DNA of 64,000 nt, taken from assembly GCA_964019055.1 (NCBI GenBank), contig OZ025206.1:12259486-12323485 (forward strand), given 5' to 3'. Within the stretch, counting starts at the first letter, position 1. Every line of letters begins with the position of its first letter. This stretch comes from Anthopleura xanthogrammica (taxonomy: Eukaryota > Cnidaria > Anthozoa > Actiniaria > Actiniidae). The notes under the pieces were generated by a model. The model was not told the origin of the DNA, made no database searches, and saw only the letters and a list, made by a program, of their open reading frames with translations. The position numbers and the translations under genes were made by a program. Shown piece after piece: positions 1 through 25,988 of this stretch.

Positions 1-501
1 TAGTGTATGATCTTAATGTGTAGCCTCTCACTGCTGAGTTCATGGGATTGAGTCTCAAACCCTGCCATCTTATGTGAGTAGAGTTGTTTGTTTGTTCTCT
101 TCTGCGCTTTTTTCTCCGATTTTCCTCCCTCCGCAAAAATTAATTTTAAAACTCCAATAGACCGTTTTCACCAGACTTGCCCCAAGTCGACCTCTCTGAG
201 ACTCAAAGAGTCACGAGCAAAGCAAATGAAAAGAAAAAATAACATAGCCAACGTCGTCCAGCGCTTGTCATCCTGGTCCAGGTTGGGCTGCCTGTGCTTT
301 ATTCCGCGCGCGTTAACTAGAACGGACTTAGCGAAAGTCGACGTTTTCACGTTCTCTCCTTTTACGCCATGGAGGAGGTAAAATGGGGACTCTACTTGCA
401 GGGTATGCTTTTAAATGCTTTTTTAGATTTACTTTGGACCTAATGCTGCCCGATCCCTACATTTTCTTCAATTCTCATCGTTTCTTTTTTCCAATTTTTA
501 G
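1..501. other. Intronic DNA with a degraded SINE
   Basis: This stretch precedes the first visible acceptor (AG at 500-501). Bases about 28-170 resemble a worn copy of the tRNA-derived SINE seen intact at 4845-5090: the 'gtgagtagagtt' segment, the 'ttttcctccctccgcaaaaa' segment and the 'aactccaat' end are all recognisable. I see no exon here. Confidence 0.5.
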
Positions 502-15016
<14,515 letters not shown>

Positions 15017-15049
15017 AAAGTAAGAGACCACAGCCGAGATAATACAAAG

Positions 15050-15055
15050 AATAAA
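15050..15055 (+). promoter_or_regulatory. Polyadenylation signal AATAAA of the receptor phosphatase
   Basis: A canonical AATAAA lies 34 bases after the stop codon at 15014-15016 of the proposed last exon. It supports 14941-15016 being the terminal exon. Confidence 0.6.
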
Positions 15056-15749
15056 GCAATGAAAACTACCGTGAGGTCCAATAGCATGTTCTATTATGTC
15101 ACGTTAACGATCCTGAGTAGGCGGCAGAGAGTAGGTCTCCAGGTTTAATCAATCAATACACTGCGTCATAGCCAGTTTTATTTTCGATGTTAATCAAAGG
15201 GTAGACTAAGCAACTTCAATACAGGCGTCTGTCTCTTAGAGGGGGGTTGAGAGATTTCACACTAGACGCCAGTTGTGTTTTGTCTGCTCTTAACTGTTTT
15301 GCTTCCAAGATTCTATCTTGGTTTACAAAGTATCTCTTCGAATTGAATTAACCAAGATACCCCTTTTCTGTTCTCATCATTTTACTGGAAAAGAACATTC
15401 TAGAAACATAGTGTTTCGAAATTGCCTCGGGTTGCGGTAGATTTAGTGTGATATTTCTAAAATGAAAGCAAGGAGGTCGTAGACTACGAAATAAGTGTTT
15501 GGGAACCGGCTTATGACCTAAGGGGCATCTTGACAGCTTGAGTATATTAAAATACAAAGTAGGGGAACCTTTGTTCCGGGTTTGCGTTGTTGTTAGAGCT
15601 GTTCTACTATCGTTCGGTTAGGCAAAGAGTGATAACGGTTTCGTTTTGACTATTGTAACGTGTGTTACCTTATTTTCTTTCGCATTCAACTTGAAAACAT
15701 TACATTCAGTCTAAAAACCCAGAACTACGAGAAAGCCTGATTTCAATGC

Positions 15750-15872
15750 TAAGGCCCGGTTCAAACGTCGATCTTCTCATGAGCCGAACGCATTGAAAAC
15801 AATGGGTAACAAGGCGGTCGTCTTCGATGTCATTAGATTCGGCTCATGAGAAGATCGATGTTTGAATTAGGC
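15750..15872. mobile_element. Foldback MITE, GATCTTCTCATGAGCCGAA arms
   Basis: The arms 'gatcttctcatgagccgaa' and 'ttcggctcatgagaagatc' are perfect inverted copies around a ~65-bp loop. Edges are 'aaggcccggttcaaacgtc' and 'gatgtttgaattaggcttt'. Confidence 0.85.
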
Positions 15873-16274
15873 TTTACTGAACATAGCAATCAATTCCCAA
15901 CTCAATGAAATGCAAAAGGAAATGTTTCGTAGTGAAATGAAGAATATATTCTTTAAGTATAAACGGACCTTTCAAATTGAAATGGGAAACCCTTTATTTC
16001 AGCGCCCCAATTTCTTTGAGCCTTTGGATTTTTTCCTCAAATTCTTTGCAAGCTGACGCGTCTGTCAAAAGCACTTCTACAAATAAACTCAACTTTGGGG
16101 TATCATTCTCACGTGGGAGTGCCATGCCAAGAGGTACTCGACCGGAATACTATATATGGCAATATATTCTTCCAGACATGTCCAAGTATTGCAGGTTTGG
16201 CTTGTTTGGTTTAGGGCATGTCTGGTCATGAAAGTAGACTAACTCAGAACTAGCTTGACTTCAGAGTTGTGGTC

Positions 16275-17090
16275 AAAATAAATCAAGGATTCTTATATAT
16301 GTCTGAGGATTAATCTCTAGAAAGTGTTTCTGGCAAGAGAACCTATATAGTACCCTATTAACAGGATAGTTAAATTGTGGCATAGAACACGAATGAACTA
16401 ATTGACCCACTCAGGATGGTGCAAGAGTGTTGTAGAACGTGTGTCTAGCAAGAGAACTCGTGTAGAACTCTAATACCAGGATAGTTAAATTGTGGCATAG
16501 AACACGAATGAACTAATTGACCCACTCAGGATGGTGCAAGAGTGTTGTAGAACGTGTGTCTAGCAAGAGAACTCGTGTAGAACTCTAATACCTGGATAGT
16601 TAAATTGTTGCATAGAACACGAATGAACTAATTGACCCACTCAGGATGGTGCAAGAGTGTTGTAGAACGTGTGTCTGGCAAAAGAACTCGTATAGAGCTC
16701 TAATACCAGGATAGTTAAATTGTTGCATAGAGCAAGAATCGAATAAACTAATTGACCCACTCAGGATGGTGCAAGAGTGTTGTAGAACGTGTGTCTAGCA
16801 AGAGAACTCGTGTAGAACTCTAATACCAGGATAGTTAAGTTGTTGCATAGAACACGAATGAACTAATTGACCCACTCAGGATGGTGCAAGAGTGTTGTAG
16901 AACGTGTGTCTAGCAAGAGAACTCGTGTAGAACTCTAATACCAGGATATTTAAATTGTTGCATAGAACACGAATGAACTAATTGACCCACTCAGGATGGT
17001 GCAAGAGTGTTCCAGAACGTGTGTGTCTGGCAAGAGAACTCGTGTGGAACTTGAATACCAGGATAGGTAAATTGCTGTATAGAACTCGAA
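16275..17090 (+). repeat. 115-bp minisatellite, about 7 copies
   Basis: The marker 'ggatagttaaattg' recurs at 16363, 16478, 16593, 16708, 16828, 16943 and 17060. The repeat unit carries 'gaactaattgacccactcag' and 'agaacgtgtgtctagcaaga'. The one 120-bp step comes from a small internal insertion. The outer copies are the most diverged. Confidence 0.95.
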
Positions 17091-18030
17091 TGATACTTAG
17101 GATAACCTAGGGTACCTAAGTGACCCACTCAAGATGTTAGAGGTTCAAGAGGGGGCTGGTTAATCTGTCTGAGAAGAAAGCTTATCTAGAGGAACTTATT
17201 ACTTTGACTTGAAAAGGGTTCATTGCTGCCTGGTACTCTGACACGGGTAAGAAGCCAAGGAGCCCTTGCTACGTGGGGATTGGTTGAGGTGCTGCCTGTC
17301 TGGTTAGAGCACCATGCAATAAGTAAACATTCAGAAAAAATGTAGGGAGGATTATGTAGCTGAGAAGAAAGTGTTACGGTTTGATCTGATCTGATCATCA
17401 CATCCTTACTTGTTTACTTCGTTTTGTGGAAGAACATGGCTTAGCAAGGAAGGGGGGATGGGGGACTGATTTGAGTTGTTCGTCCGCATCCCCGTACATA
17501 CATTCCACCCCTCCATATGACAATTACGAACACCCAAAATAAAAAATAGCGAGTCAGTACAAAATTATGGATCTTTCAGAAGTGCTTTAAGTTTGGCTTA
17601 ACGCATTTTTACCCTCCCTCCCTCCCCCCTCCCCCCCCCCCCCCCTGCAAAACAATTCTTGATCCACTCTTTAACAAAGATAGATACTGGAGTGCTTAGA
17701 GGCTTTTCCTGGTAAATTTAATTTGACGAACAGATGCTCATATTACATCAGGGTCAAGTTAATATATCTTGCCTCAGGGAGGTCAAAAACTAATCAACCC
17801 TAGTGAAATATATAAGCTGGTCGTCTTTCATCAAACACTAGATTTGTGAACTTGTCTTTATTAGTTAACTGCGGCAGCAACCGGTATTAACCTGATTATT
17901 CAATTTTATCAATTCCTGGGGGGAAAAACAGTGAACTACATAAAACTAATAAAATAAAGATAATTGACTGTATTTAGAGTGGCTGATACATGGCATTCGC
18001 AACTTAGTACTGATAATATTTTTGACCCTC

Positions 18031-18172
18031 TATAGACGCCTTGCAGCACATCGAAATGCAGCTCAATTTGGAGGACAAAACAATAGGTTCCAATTCTCAG
18101 GAGATTGAAATACTTTTGTTTTGTCCTCGAAATTGAGCTGCTCTGAAGTCACGTGAAAGGGGTCTATAGTTT
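18031..18172. mobile_element. Foldback MITE, family 1, second copy
   Basis: Shares 'gcagctcaatttggagg' arms and the 'gaaaggggtctatag' edge with 862-1003, in an intergenic setting. Confidence 0.75.
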
Positions 18173-19229
18173 CAGTTTGACGCCTCTGAATGAGAAGGGA
18201 CAGCCATTTTACGTGGTCTTCCGAGCCATCTGAGCGTATACTCAGTGTGTTTCAAACTTTTCAATATATATATTGAATTAGTTTTGATGACTTGAAATTT
18301 TTGATAAAATCTCTTAAACGAACCATTTAGAAAGTCTAATTTTGCTCACCTTGATGTTTTTCGTTTTAAAAAAAATCGTGTTTCCGTTTGGAAAATGATT
18401 GAAAAGTTTAATCACGATGAGGAAGTGAACGATAAATGTTATCAACAAATGGCGGCAATTCCTCTTGTGCTATTAATGAGACCGCATCTTTTTAATTTTG
18501 AGCTGTGTACAACTAGATCTTCGAGCCTGATATTGTAGTGTAACTCGTAATACTTTTTCTTTCTTAACCTTAGATAAGAATATAAAAGAAAAAATGAAAA
18601 GAAGATGGGGGAAAGACTAAGAAAATTGAAGCAAACTTTGCTGTTCATTTCCGTCGCTTCTCTTCCTCGAGCTATGATTTTCCAATTCGATATAACTTGT
18701 TCTTTAAGGGTTAGTTTTCAAATATTAGCCTCTTTTGATTTATTGCTATAGTATTACTTCCCTTCAGGCTATAGATTGAACATATTTTATTAGTTCTTGC
18801 TGTGACGTCTTTTGTCTTTGCTATACAGCTTTATAACAAGTCACAAATATAATACATCTTAAGTCAGGCCATAGGAAATCAAGTTTGACGAGCTTAGAGC
18901 TGTTGACAGTGGCTTGATTTGAAATGACTACCGTGTTAATGCAAGGAAATCTAAAACATCCAGGTTTTGATGATTGAATAACTAGAGGAATCAGATGGTA
19001 TTAAATTGTTGTTTCCAGAGGAAACCTTAGATTTTCAATTTGTCGAAAAGTCAGTTTTGGTCAAAATTCAGGTTGACTTTTCTTTCAATGTTCGTTATTC
19101 AACTACAGAGGAGAATTACAAAAAATTGAATGGTTTGAGGTTATCTTCGTATGGATATTTCTCTTTTTCATACTCTTGCTGTTCCAGTCAGATGAGAATA
19201 AATTTTGTACTCCAACCTTTTCAATACCG

Positions 19230-19450
19230 AACAAAGTTCCCGTCCGTTTTGACAGGGTGTCCGTATCACGAAGTACAAGAAGTGCCCGTATTAGCATGGT
19301 GTTCGCATTAAGCGGGTTAAAATACAGTCCACTTTGACTAAAACAAGTGTCGGTATTGACCGGTTGGTCGTATTAAGCAGGTTAATCTAAGAGTACTGGA
19401 TTTCACCGGAACACTGAATTGTCCACATAAGCAAGGTGTCTGTAAACCTG
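19230..19450 (+). repeat. Degenerate short tandem repeat, 'gtgtccgtattaagcgggtt' type
   Basis: Units resembling 'gtccgtattaagcaggttaa' recur several times with heavy divergence. No coding signal is seen. Confidence 0.55.
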
Positions 19451-20842
19451 CGCTCATCTGTTTTGCTGAGGTTTTTAATGGTTTAGCCCTTGACCTATTT
19501 GTTTTCGTACAACTTCTGTTAAAGTCAACGCTTCTATTCATTAACCTATTTTTGTACATTGCTCCGGTAATCCTTCCCACCCAAGACTCCCACAGTTAAA
19601 CAGACAGTCGAAAAAAAATAGTAATCCGATTTATTTTCAAAATAGTAAAAATCCAGTGTCTGAGCTCGAGGAAAAGGCAGGAATAGCTTTTCTCCTGACT
19701 GACCTTGCCCTTTTTCCTTCCGTGTCTCTCATCCTTGATGTCTTTATCAAAAAAACTCTCTCCAACTGAGCTCCAAATCCAACGCCCAAATACGTATTTA
19801 TGTACTCAATAGCACACTTTATTGTCTATTTTTGTCTCTGCTCTAAAGTCTTGCTTTTCTGCAGCCCGACCTGTCGATTGATGGACAAACTGTAAGCAGG
19901 CATAAACATTTTAGGGTTTTTCGTATAAGCGATACTTCAGCTCCAGTGCCGGCCATTTTACTCTCAAAAGCTCAGTAAAGGGCATAAGCAGGTATTAATC
20001 TAGTTAATAATAAAAACGTCGTCTTTAGTACTTGATATGTTGATTTAATGTCACCCCTGTGAAGCCATAAGTATGTTTACGTTCTTGTTATTAATTGCCG
20101 AGCAAATCCGCCAAAGGTAAAAGCCGAAGCACGTTTCCCTGCTTAAATTGTCTTCTCTCGTCAAACGGTTGAATTATCGTGTTCAGAATTCCAAAGTGAT
20201 GAGACTTACAGCCCTTTGGATTTCTTGTCGACTGTCCTCTCGACCTTTTCTTCAAAGTTAATGCCTCCTTTAGCTTACACTTGCGATGTCTATAAAAAAC
20301 TGACTTTGGGAAGCAAAGCTACTTCAATCCAAATCTGTCTCGCAAATCATCTTGGAAAAACAGCTTCGAATTCAAGCACAGTTTTGAATATCAACTTCAA
20401 CATCCTTATATTTTTATTTATTTATTTTTTGTCTAATAACACTGATATTATAATACATCTTCCATACGCTCGGCCATATATTCAAAAAAAAAGCATTTCT
20501 TCTTTCTTAAGATGTTTTTCTCTTCTCTTTCTTTCTTTTTGTCGCTTTTCTTTTTTAATTTCTTTTTCCTTTCCATTCCATTCCTTTTCTTTACTAGTTT
20601 TTTTCTCATTTTTTTCTTTGTTCTCTTCTTTCTTTCTTCGTTTATCCCTTCTCTTCTCTTCTCTTGTCTTCTCTTGTCTTGTCTTGTCTTCTCTTCTCTA
20701 GCTTCTCTTCTCTTCTTTTCTATTATTTCGTTTGCCATTGTTTTCTTTCTTTCGTTTTCCTTCCTTCCTTTTCACTCTTCATTTTTTTTCTGTCGTTCTT
20801 AGTAAATTTTTCCTAATTTGTCCAATTAATGGCTACTTTTCT

Positions 20843-20971
20843 AGACCCTTTTAATACATCCTACAATGCTTCTAACGTCAAATTTGTTCTTTTGAATGAA
20901 ATAAAAAAGAACCGATAAATCTGACGTCAAACGCGGAAAATAAAGCATTGTAGGATTCATTAAAAGGGTCT
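20843..20971. mobile_element. Foldback MITE, AGACCCTTTTAAT arms
   Basis: The left end 'agacccttttaatacatcct' is mirrored by 'aggattcattaaaagggtct'. Arms of about 50 bp also share 'acaatgctt' and 'gacgtca' segments. Confidence 0.85.
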
Positions 20972-23900
20972 CTACATCTCTATTTAACCTTTCAAATTGT
21001 TTTCTGAAAGTAGCTTCATTCAATAATACCGCTTTTTTCCCAACATGTCCCATAATTAAAGATCCTATCTACTGATTAGTATCGTTTCTCGAACGTGAAC
21101 ACTTCAAATGTAAATCCTTTCCTGCGAATTCAGTCGCCGACATTTTTGATGGCTAACTTGCTTACGCACGTTCATAAGCCTTCCTACAACAAACGAGCCA
21201 AAGCCCTCGTCTTTTCGGAGCCACATTTCATAGTTTTCTAGGGGGATATAGCATTTTCACATGTAGACACTCTGGTATCGTCATTTGTCATGGAATATAC
21301 TTTACTACGTGTATCTATTTATTTAATATTTATTCATTTACGTGTGTCTATAAAACTTGAAAGATTCAGTAACACCGGTTTGATGGGGTTGGTCTACACG
21401 AAACAAAACAAAAATCAATTCTCAGGCCCTAATGAAGTCCTTGATAAAGATTTAACAAATTAAGTGACAAGTTTTGTTGTAATAATCCGATAAGATTTCA
21501 AGATTAACATGGTAGTGATATTTTTATACCTTTAATGCAGAATGATTAGATTTATCCTCTAAACTGCTCGCTCCTATCCGCTTTCAAGCAAATCTTTACT
21601 GAAATGATATGCAAAACGATGCTATTTTGGTACCTGGGTATTATAGGATAAAAATGCTTGTGCTGACCGTGATTATGATCGCAGTTTTAACATATTCATG
21701 ATGAGTTCCGGGTCTGACTTTATCTTTAAAACTAAAACCTATTTTTGTCCAAGGGATTAAGGTTTTTTACATTGAAATAAAACAAAGGTTTCTGTTTGAA
21801 TAGGTCTTGAATAATCTAGATGTGAAAGAGTATAGGAGAAAGTGTTTTAACACGTTTAACTACAGTTATAATGGTTCTAGGACCAGTCTTGTATTTCCCC
21901 CTCTCCCCTCACGGAGTCACCCAGTAGAAAGATCATCCAAGCTCTATGAACGCGGACTAAAAAAGTTCTGCGATGGCTCGAGCTGCAAATCGTATTCAAT
22001 ATTCACAACACAACCTTTTTTGACTAATATATATGTGTGTATATGAAACCCTGCCGCCTAGCAAAACCTCACATATTCTCTCTCCCTAAAATCATATTTA
22101 ACTATGTTATGATGGACGATTCGTCAAATTAAAGATTTACACTGTAACACGATACAAATTTATTTATACATAACATCTTAGTGTTTAGATTTAGAGTGGC
22201 TGCATTATTCACGAAAAAAGGAATAAAAAATCAAAACAATTTGTGTTGAAAAGGTGGCTGTAAATATCTAGATTTTAGGTGTTATTATTAAAGCCATAAT
22301 ATTCTACCGTTTTTCATCAGCGAATTTCTTCTACCACAATTAGTCTTTATGTCCTTTTTTATGCTCATAAACGTGGAACACAAACTTAACGACTTTTACA
22401 AGTTAACCTGCACGTTTTATTTATGTTTACGACATCTTGTAAAAGACGTGTGGATTAGAACTTCGAGACTTCAAAACGACGAAGTTTAGAAGTATCGAGT
22501 CTAGCCTTTTGATGTAATTTCGACAATATGCGACAAGATTGAAGCAATGACGCCGTCCCCTGAATTGTTATTTGTTTGTCTATTGTTATGTTTGACACAC
22601 GCACAGCCTTGCCGTGTCCGACATTACGGCAAGCCCATACTCATTATTGAGGAAATGGTTTTCTTGAGTGGGAAAGAAATATAATACTGTTTGCGACACG
22701 AGAAACATTGATATAAACCCCAGTGTGATTCGGACATTACGTCCAAGAAACGTGAAGTACCTTCCGCAAACTAGACCTGTGATACCGCTTTCTGATCTCA
22801 ACCGAAGTCTAATATGTAACCAGACCTATTTATATAGATGTGTTTCAAAAACCACTTACGAGGTTTTCTCCTCGCCAAATTTCCCGCCTACGTCTCATCT
22901 TTGTGTGTTTTAACACGGTCTTTACATGTTTTTACATGAAGAATATTCCTCTTTTCTCATTAGAATTTCTAATCCGATCAAACCTTAAGAAAAACGTCGA
23001 GTTCCCAACTCCAAAGGTTTAGCTAGAAAATCTCGTAATTTAAGAAAAGTCGTCATTTAGTCTTTTTCAGTCCGTCTAATTATTTTTCTTCTGAAGCCGT
23101 ACTCTCAAAGAGCTCAGGGAGAGCATAGGCTCCCTAAGTGTAAGAGGAGACATCGTAGTGTTTTTTCCGCCACCCATGCAGTGTAAGAGGGACAAGTGCA
23201 AGGTGACCAGTCGGTGTCTGTGACATTTTACTTTGAGCCGCTTGAAATTATTCATGTTTACATAGCATAAAACTGTGTTGAAACGACCTTTATGAGTTTT
23301 CTTTATTCAAAAAATAAAATGTTTCTAAAAACGACATAATTTTCTCCTTGTTCAAACCGACTTCTCTATAGAGATTTTCGTATGGAGTCCGGTTTGTCAC
23401 AGTCGATGGGATTTTGCCGGCTGTGAATATGGTGATTTTAAAGCATGTTATTTAGTAATTAGGGATATTATAATAGGTATTTAGTAGGAATCATGTATTA
23501 TAACGTTGTAAAACCTCACCAAAACGTATCAGCTGCATCAAAAAAATTTTTTATCATGTATCGTTGATGCTGATATAAAATCCACGCCATGAAAAAAAAT
23601 CATACTAACGAGTGTTTGCCGACAAATATAGTTTTATTTATCACATTATATTATTTTCTGACATGATAAATATATATCTATATATCCATTACATTTAATT
23701 CTTGGCAAATCCATTGTTACAAGTCTTTAGTATTGATCTATACTTTGGGATTAAGACTTTTACGTATGTTCTGTTATCGTAAAATACCAATTTTTTTCCA
23801 CAAACACGTCGCGGTTGAAAATACATCTATAAACTTCGCCATAAGCATTCTGCCTCTCGAACAAAAGCCTCGTTAACAAAACCACTAATATTTCGTAAAT

Positions 23901-24884
23901 TTCCCCCTACAAAGTACCGAATATCTACAAGTATATGTAATGGCTTGATTTCAATTAAAGCCATATGTTTTGTGAAATATCGACAATTTTCTTCATCGCG
24001 GGCTTTTTTTTTTTTTTCGCGGGAAAACGCGCGCCTTCAATTTTTTTTTTCGCGCCAAAATTTGTGAGATTTGGTGAAAATTTTAATGCGTGTTTGTACA
24101 GCACGAAAAAGCGAAGTGCTTAAAAGTAATCATTATAATCATTATGATTTAGATTTCCTATTACGTTTCTCCTTAAAATTCCCTAACTACAATTCATTGG
24201 TGTTTATATTTGCGATGATTAAGTCAGTATTTCTGGCTGACGGAAAAATACACAAAGTCCGTGTTTTGATTGACAACAGTATTGAAAACCCACGTTTCGA
24301 CGTATTTTAATACATCAGTGCATATTCTACTCGGAATCATTTTCCCCCCCATTATTATCACAAACATAACTGATTAAAACCAAATAAAATTGAGAAATCT
24401 TTTGGTAGGTTGCTAAAATTTTGTATCCCATTAGCGTAAATACCCTACAGCGCCCCTTTGAGCAAGCCAAAATTGATGGCTCTTAGATATTTCCTATCTC
24501 TACCAACTATGCTATATTTTAACGGCCATAAAAAGTTCACCCGTGAAAGCCTGCTTATGTACAATTATATTCATGTATTAGTCAGTACTAGTTTCTGGTT
24601 TTAGGATTATTAGAAGCTATTTTTACTAATTATATCAAGTGTTTTGCCAAGTGACATCTGTTACTATATAATTTTGGTCTTCCATAATATCCGTGTTTCT
24701 TGTTTGATGGTTTTTCGCTTCCTTCTCATCCTATTTCAAACAAGTCAGAGGATCTGTGTTACACAGGATGGCTTCAGGAGAGAAAACTGACCTACTCAGT
24801 GATGTTTTTCGCCGTTGGGATCGGTAAAGAAAGTTTAACAAGATAGCGGTGTTTGCTCTACGCATTTGACGAAGAGCAATACTT

Positions 24885-25988
24885 TTACTGGTCAACAAGC
24901 TCCAGGCAATCACCTTCATCATTAACCTGTGTATCGTGTCTCGCTGTACTGCGTCCAGCCATTTTCAAGCTGCTGTTGAGCGATGCCGAGAGTGTCCTTG
25001 GTAAGACTGTGCGCAGCCCTTTCCTGTAGTTCTCGATCAAGATGAAGTAAATACATGGATTAACAGCAGCGTTGGCCCAGGTTAAGAACTGACAGATGTA
25101 GAAGATTGTCCTAAAGCCGCAAAACGTCGGGAAGTTCCAATCCCATTTGAATGCCCACAGAAACATAATAGTATTGTATGGACACCAGCAAATCCAAAAC
25201 ACCATTACGATCGTAAATGCGATGACTGTGGCGCTGCGAGACACTCGACGATTTCTTTTCTTCGCCTCTTGCGACTGGTTCACTCGCGGGAATTTTCTCT
25301 TACCTAGAGTGATAAGTATGATGGAGTAGAAAAGAACGAGCAGGATAAGGGGTGTAACGAAAAACACTACGGACAGAATGGTAGAGTAAGTCTTGAGAGC
25401 AACCATGTGTTTTTCCATGTCGTCGTGCCAGCGCATTATACAATAAGGCTTTCCATTTCTACCAATGACAACTTGCATCGTGTAAAATGATGTGGTAGCA
25501 AAGCCCAAAGAAATGACCCAGGTAACGATGATCATGGTGATTCGTACTTTGGATGATATCAATCCTGCGCGTAGTGGGAACACGACTCCGACAAACCTAT
25601 CGATGGCCATACAAATCAAGCTCAGTACAGATATGAGCCCTGGGAGTTCGCTCAAGAAAAACGTAATTTTACAGAGAACATCTCTTGCTGGAGCAGCCAC
25701 TATCCAATGTCCGTAAACTGCACGACATATCTGCATAGGCATGACTACCAAAGGTATGATCAGATCAGAAGCTGCCATGTTGACTATAAAGAAATTGATT
25801 GTTTTTCTCATGTTTCTGTTCTTGTAGACGACCAAAATGACGAGGAAGTTACCCAAGAGAGATATAATGAGAATGAGAGAGTAGCCAGCGATCTTACCAT
25901 CGCGATCCGCTTGCGTAACCTTTGTGTTGCACGATGAACCATCCCTGGAGCCATTGAGAGCGCTGCTGTTTGCCATCTTGATATCCAA
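24885..25988 (-). CDS. Class A (rhodopsin-like) GPCR, single exon
   Basis: Seven-helix plasma-membrane receptor of 367 residues, intronless as many cnidarian receptors are. Visible: N-glycosylation sequons NSS (7) and NGS (12); GN in helix 1; NMAASDL in helix 2; helix 3 starting from the disulfide Cys of 'VLCKITFF' and ending MAIDRF, where DRF replaces DRY; Trp in helix 4; the partner Cys in 'KPYCIMRW'; FWICWCPY in helix 6 (the CWxP toggle); NPCIYF (NPxxY) in helix 7, then a short Ser/Thr-containing tail. These fit the peptide/amine receptor group, nearest in feel to neuropeptide receptors. The ligand cannot be read from sequence. The start at 25988 gives MDIKMANSS; Met5 (25976) could also serve. 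No neighbour is close enough to suggest a partner. Confidence 0.93.
   Translation of the reverse strand: MDIKMANSSALNGSRDGSSCNTKVTQADRDGKIAGYSLILIISLLGNFLVILVVYKNRNMRKTINFFIVNMAASDLIIPLVVMPMQICRAVYGHWIVAAPARDVLCKITFFLSELPGLISVLSLICMAIDRFVGVVFPLRAGLISSKVRITMIIVTWVISLGFATTSFYTMQVVIGRNGKPYCIMRWHDDMEKHMVALKTYSTILSVVFFVTPLILLVLFYSIILITLGKRKFPRVNQSQEAKKRNRRVSRSATVIAFTIVMVFWICWCPYNTIMFLWAFKWDWNFPTFCGFRTIFYICQFLTWANAAVNPCIYFILIENYRKGLRTVLPRTLSASLNSSLKMAGRSTARHDTQVNDEGDCLELVDQ

Larger units (their letters stand above)
15017..24884. other. Gene-poor interval of about 10 kb
   Basis: Apart from the repeats listed separately, I see low-complexity T-rich tracts (14450-14760 just before it, 20400-20800), C-runs (17617-17645) and AT-rich DNA. 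The longest open frames (for example 20216-20701) are made of TTC/TCT low-complexity sequence. I find no exon with a recognisable domain. Confidence 0.6.

Noticed and set aside
16275..17090. CRISPR-like regular spacing
   Set aside because: The whole 115-bp unit is repeated with no unique spacers, and the genome is animal.
20448..20802. Lys/Arg/Glu-rich frame on the minus strand and Phe/Ser-rich frames on the plus strand
   Set aside because: All derive from one T/C-rich low-complexity tract; no splice or domain support.
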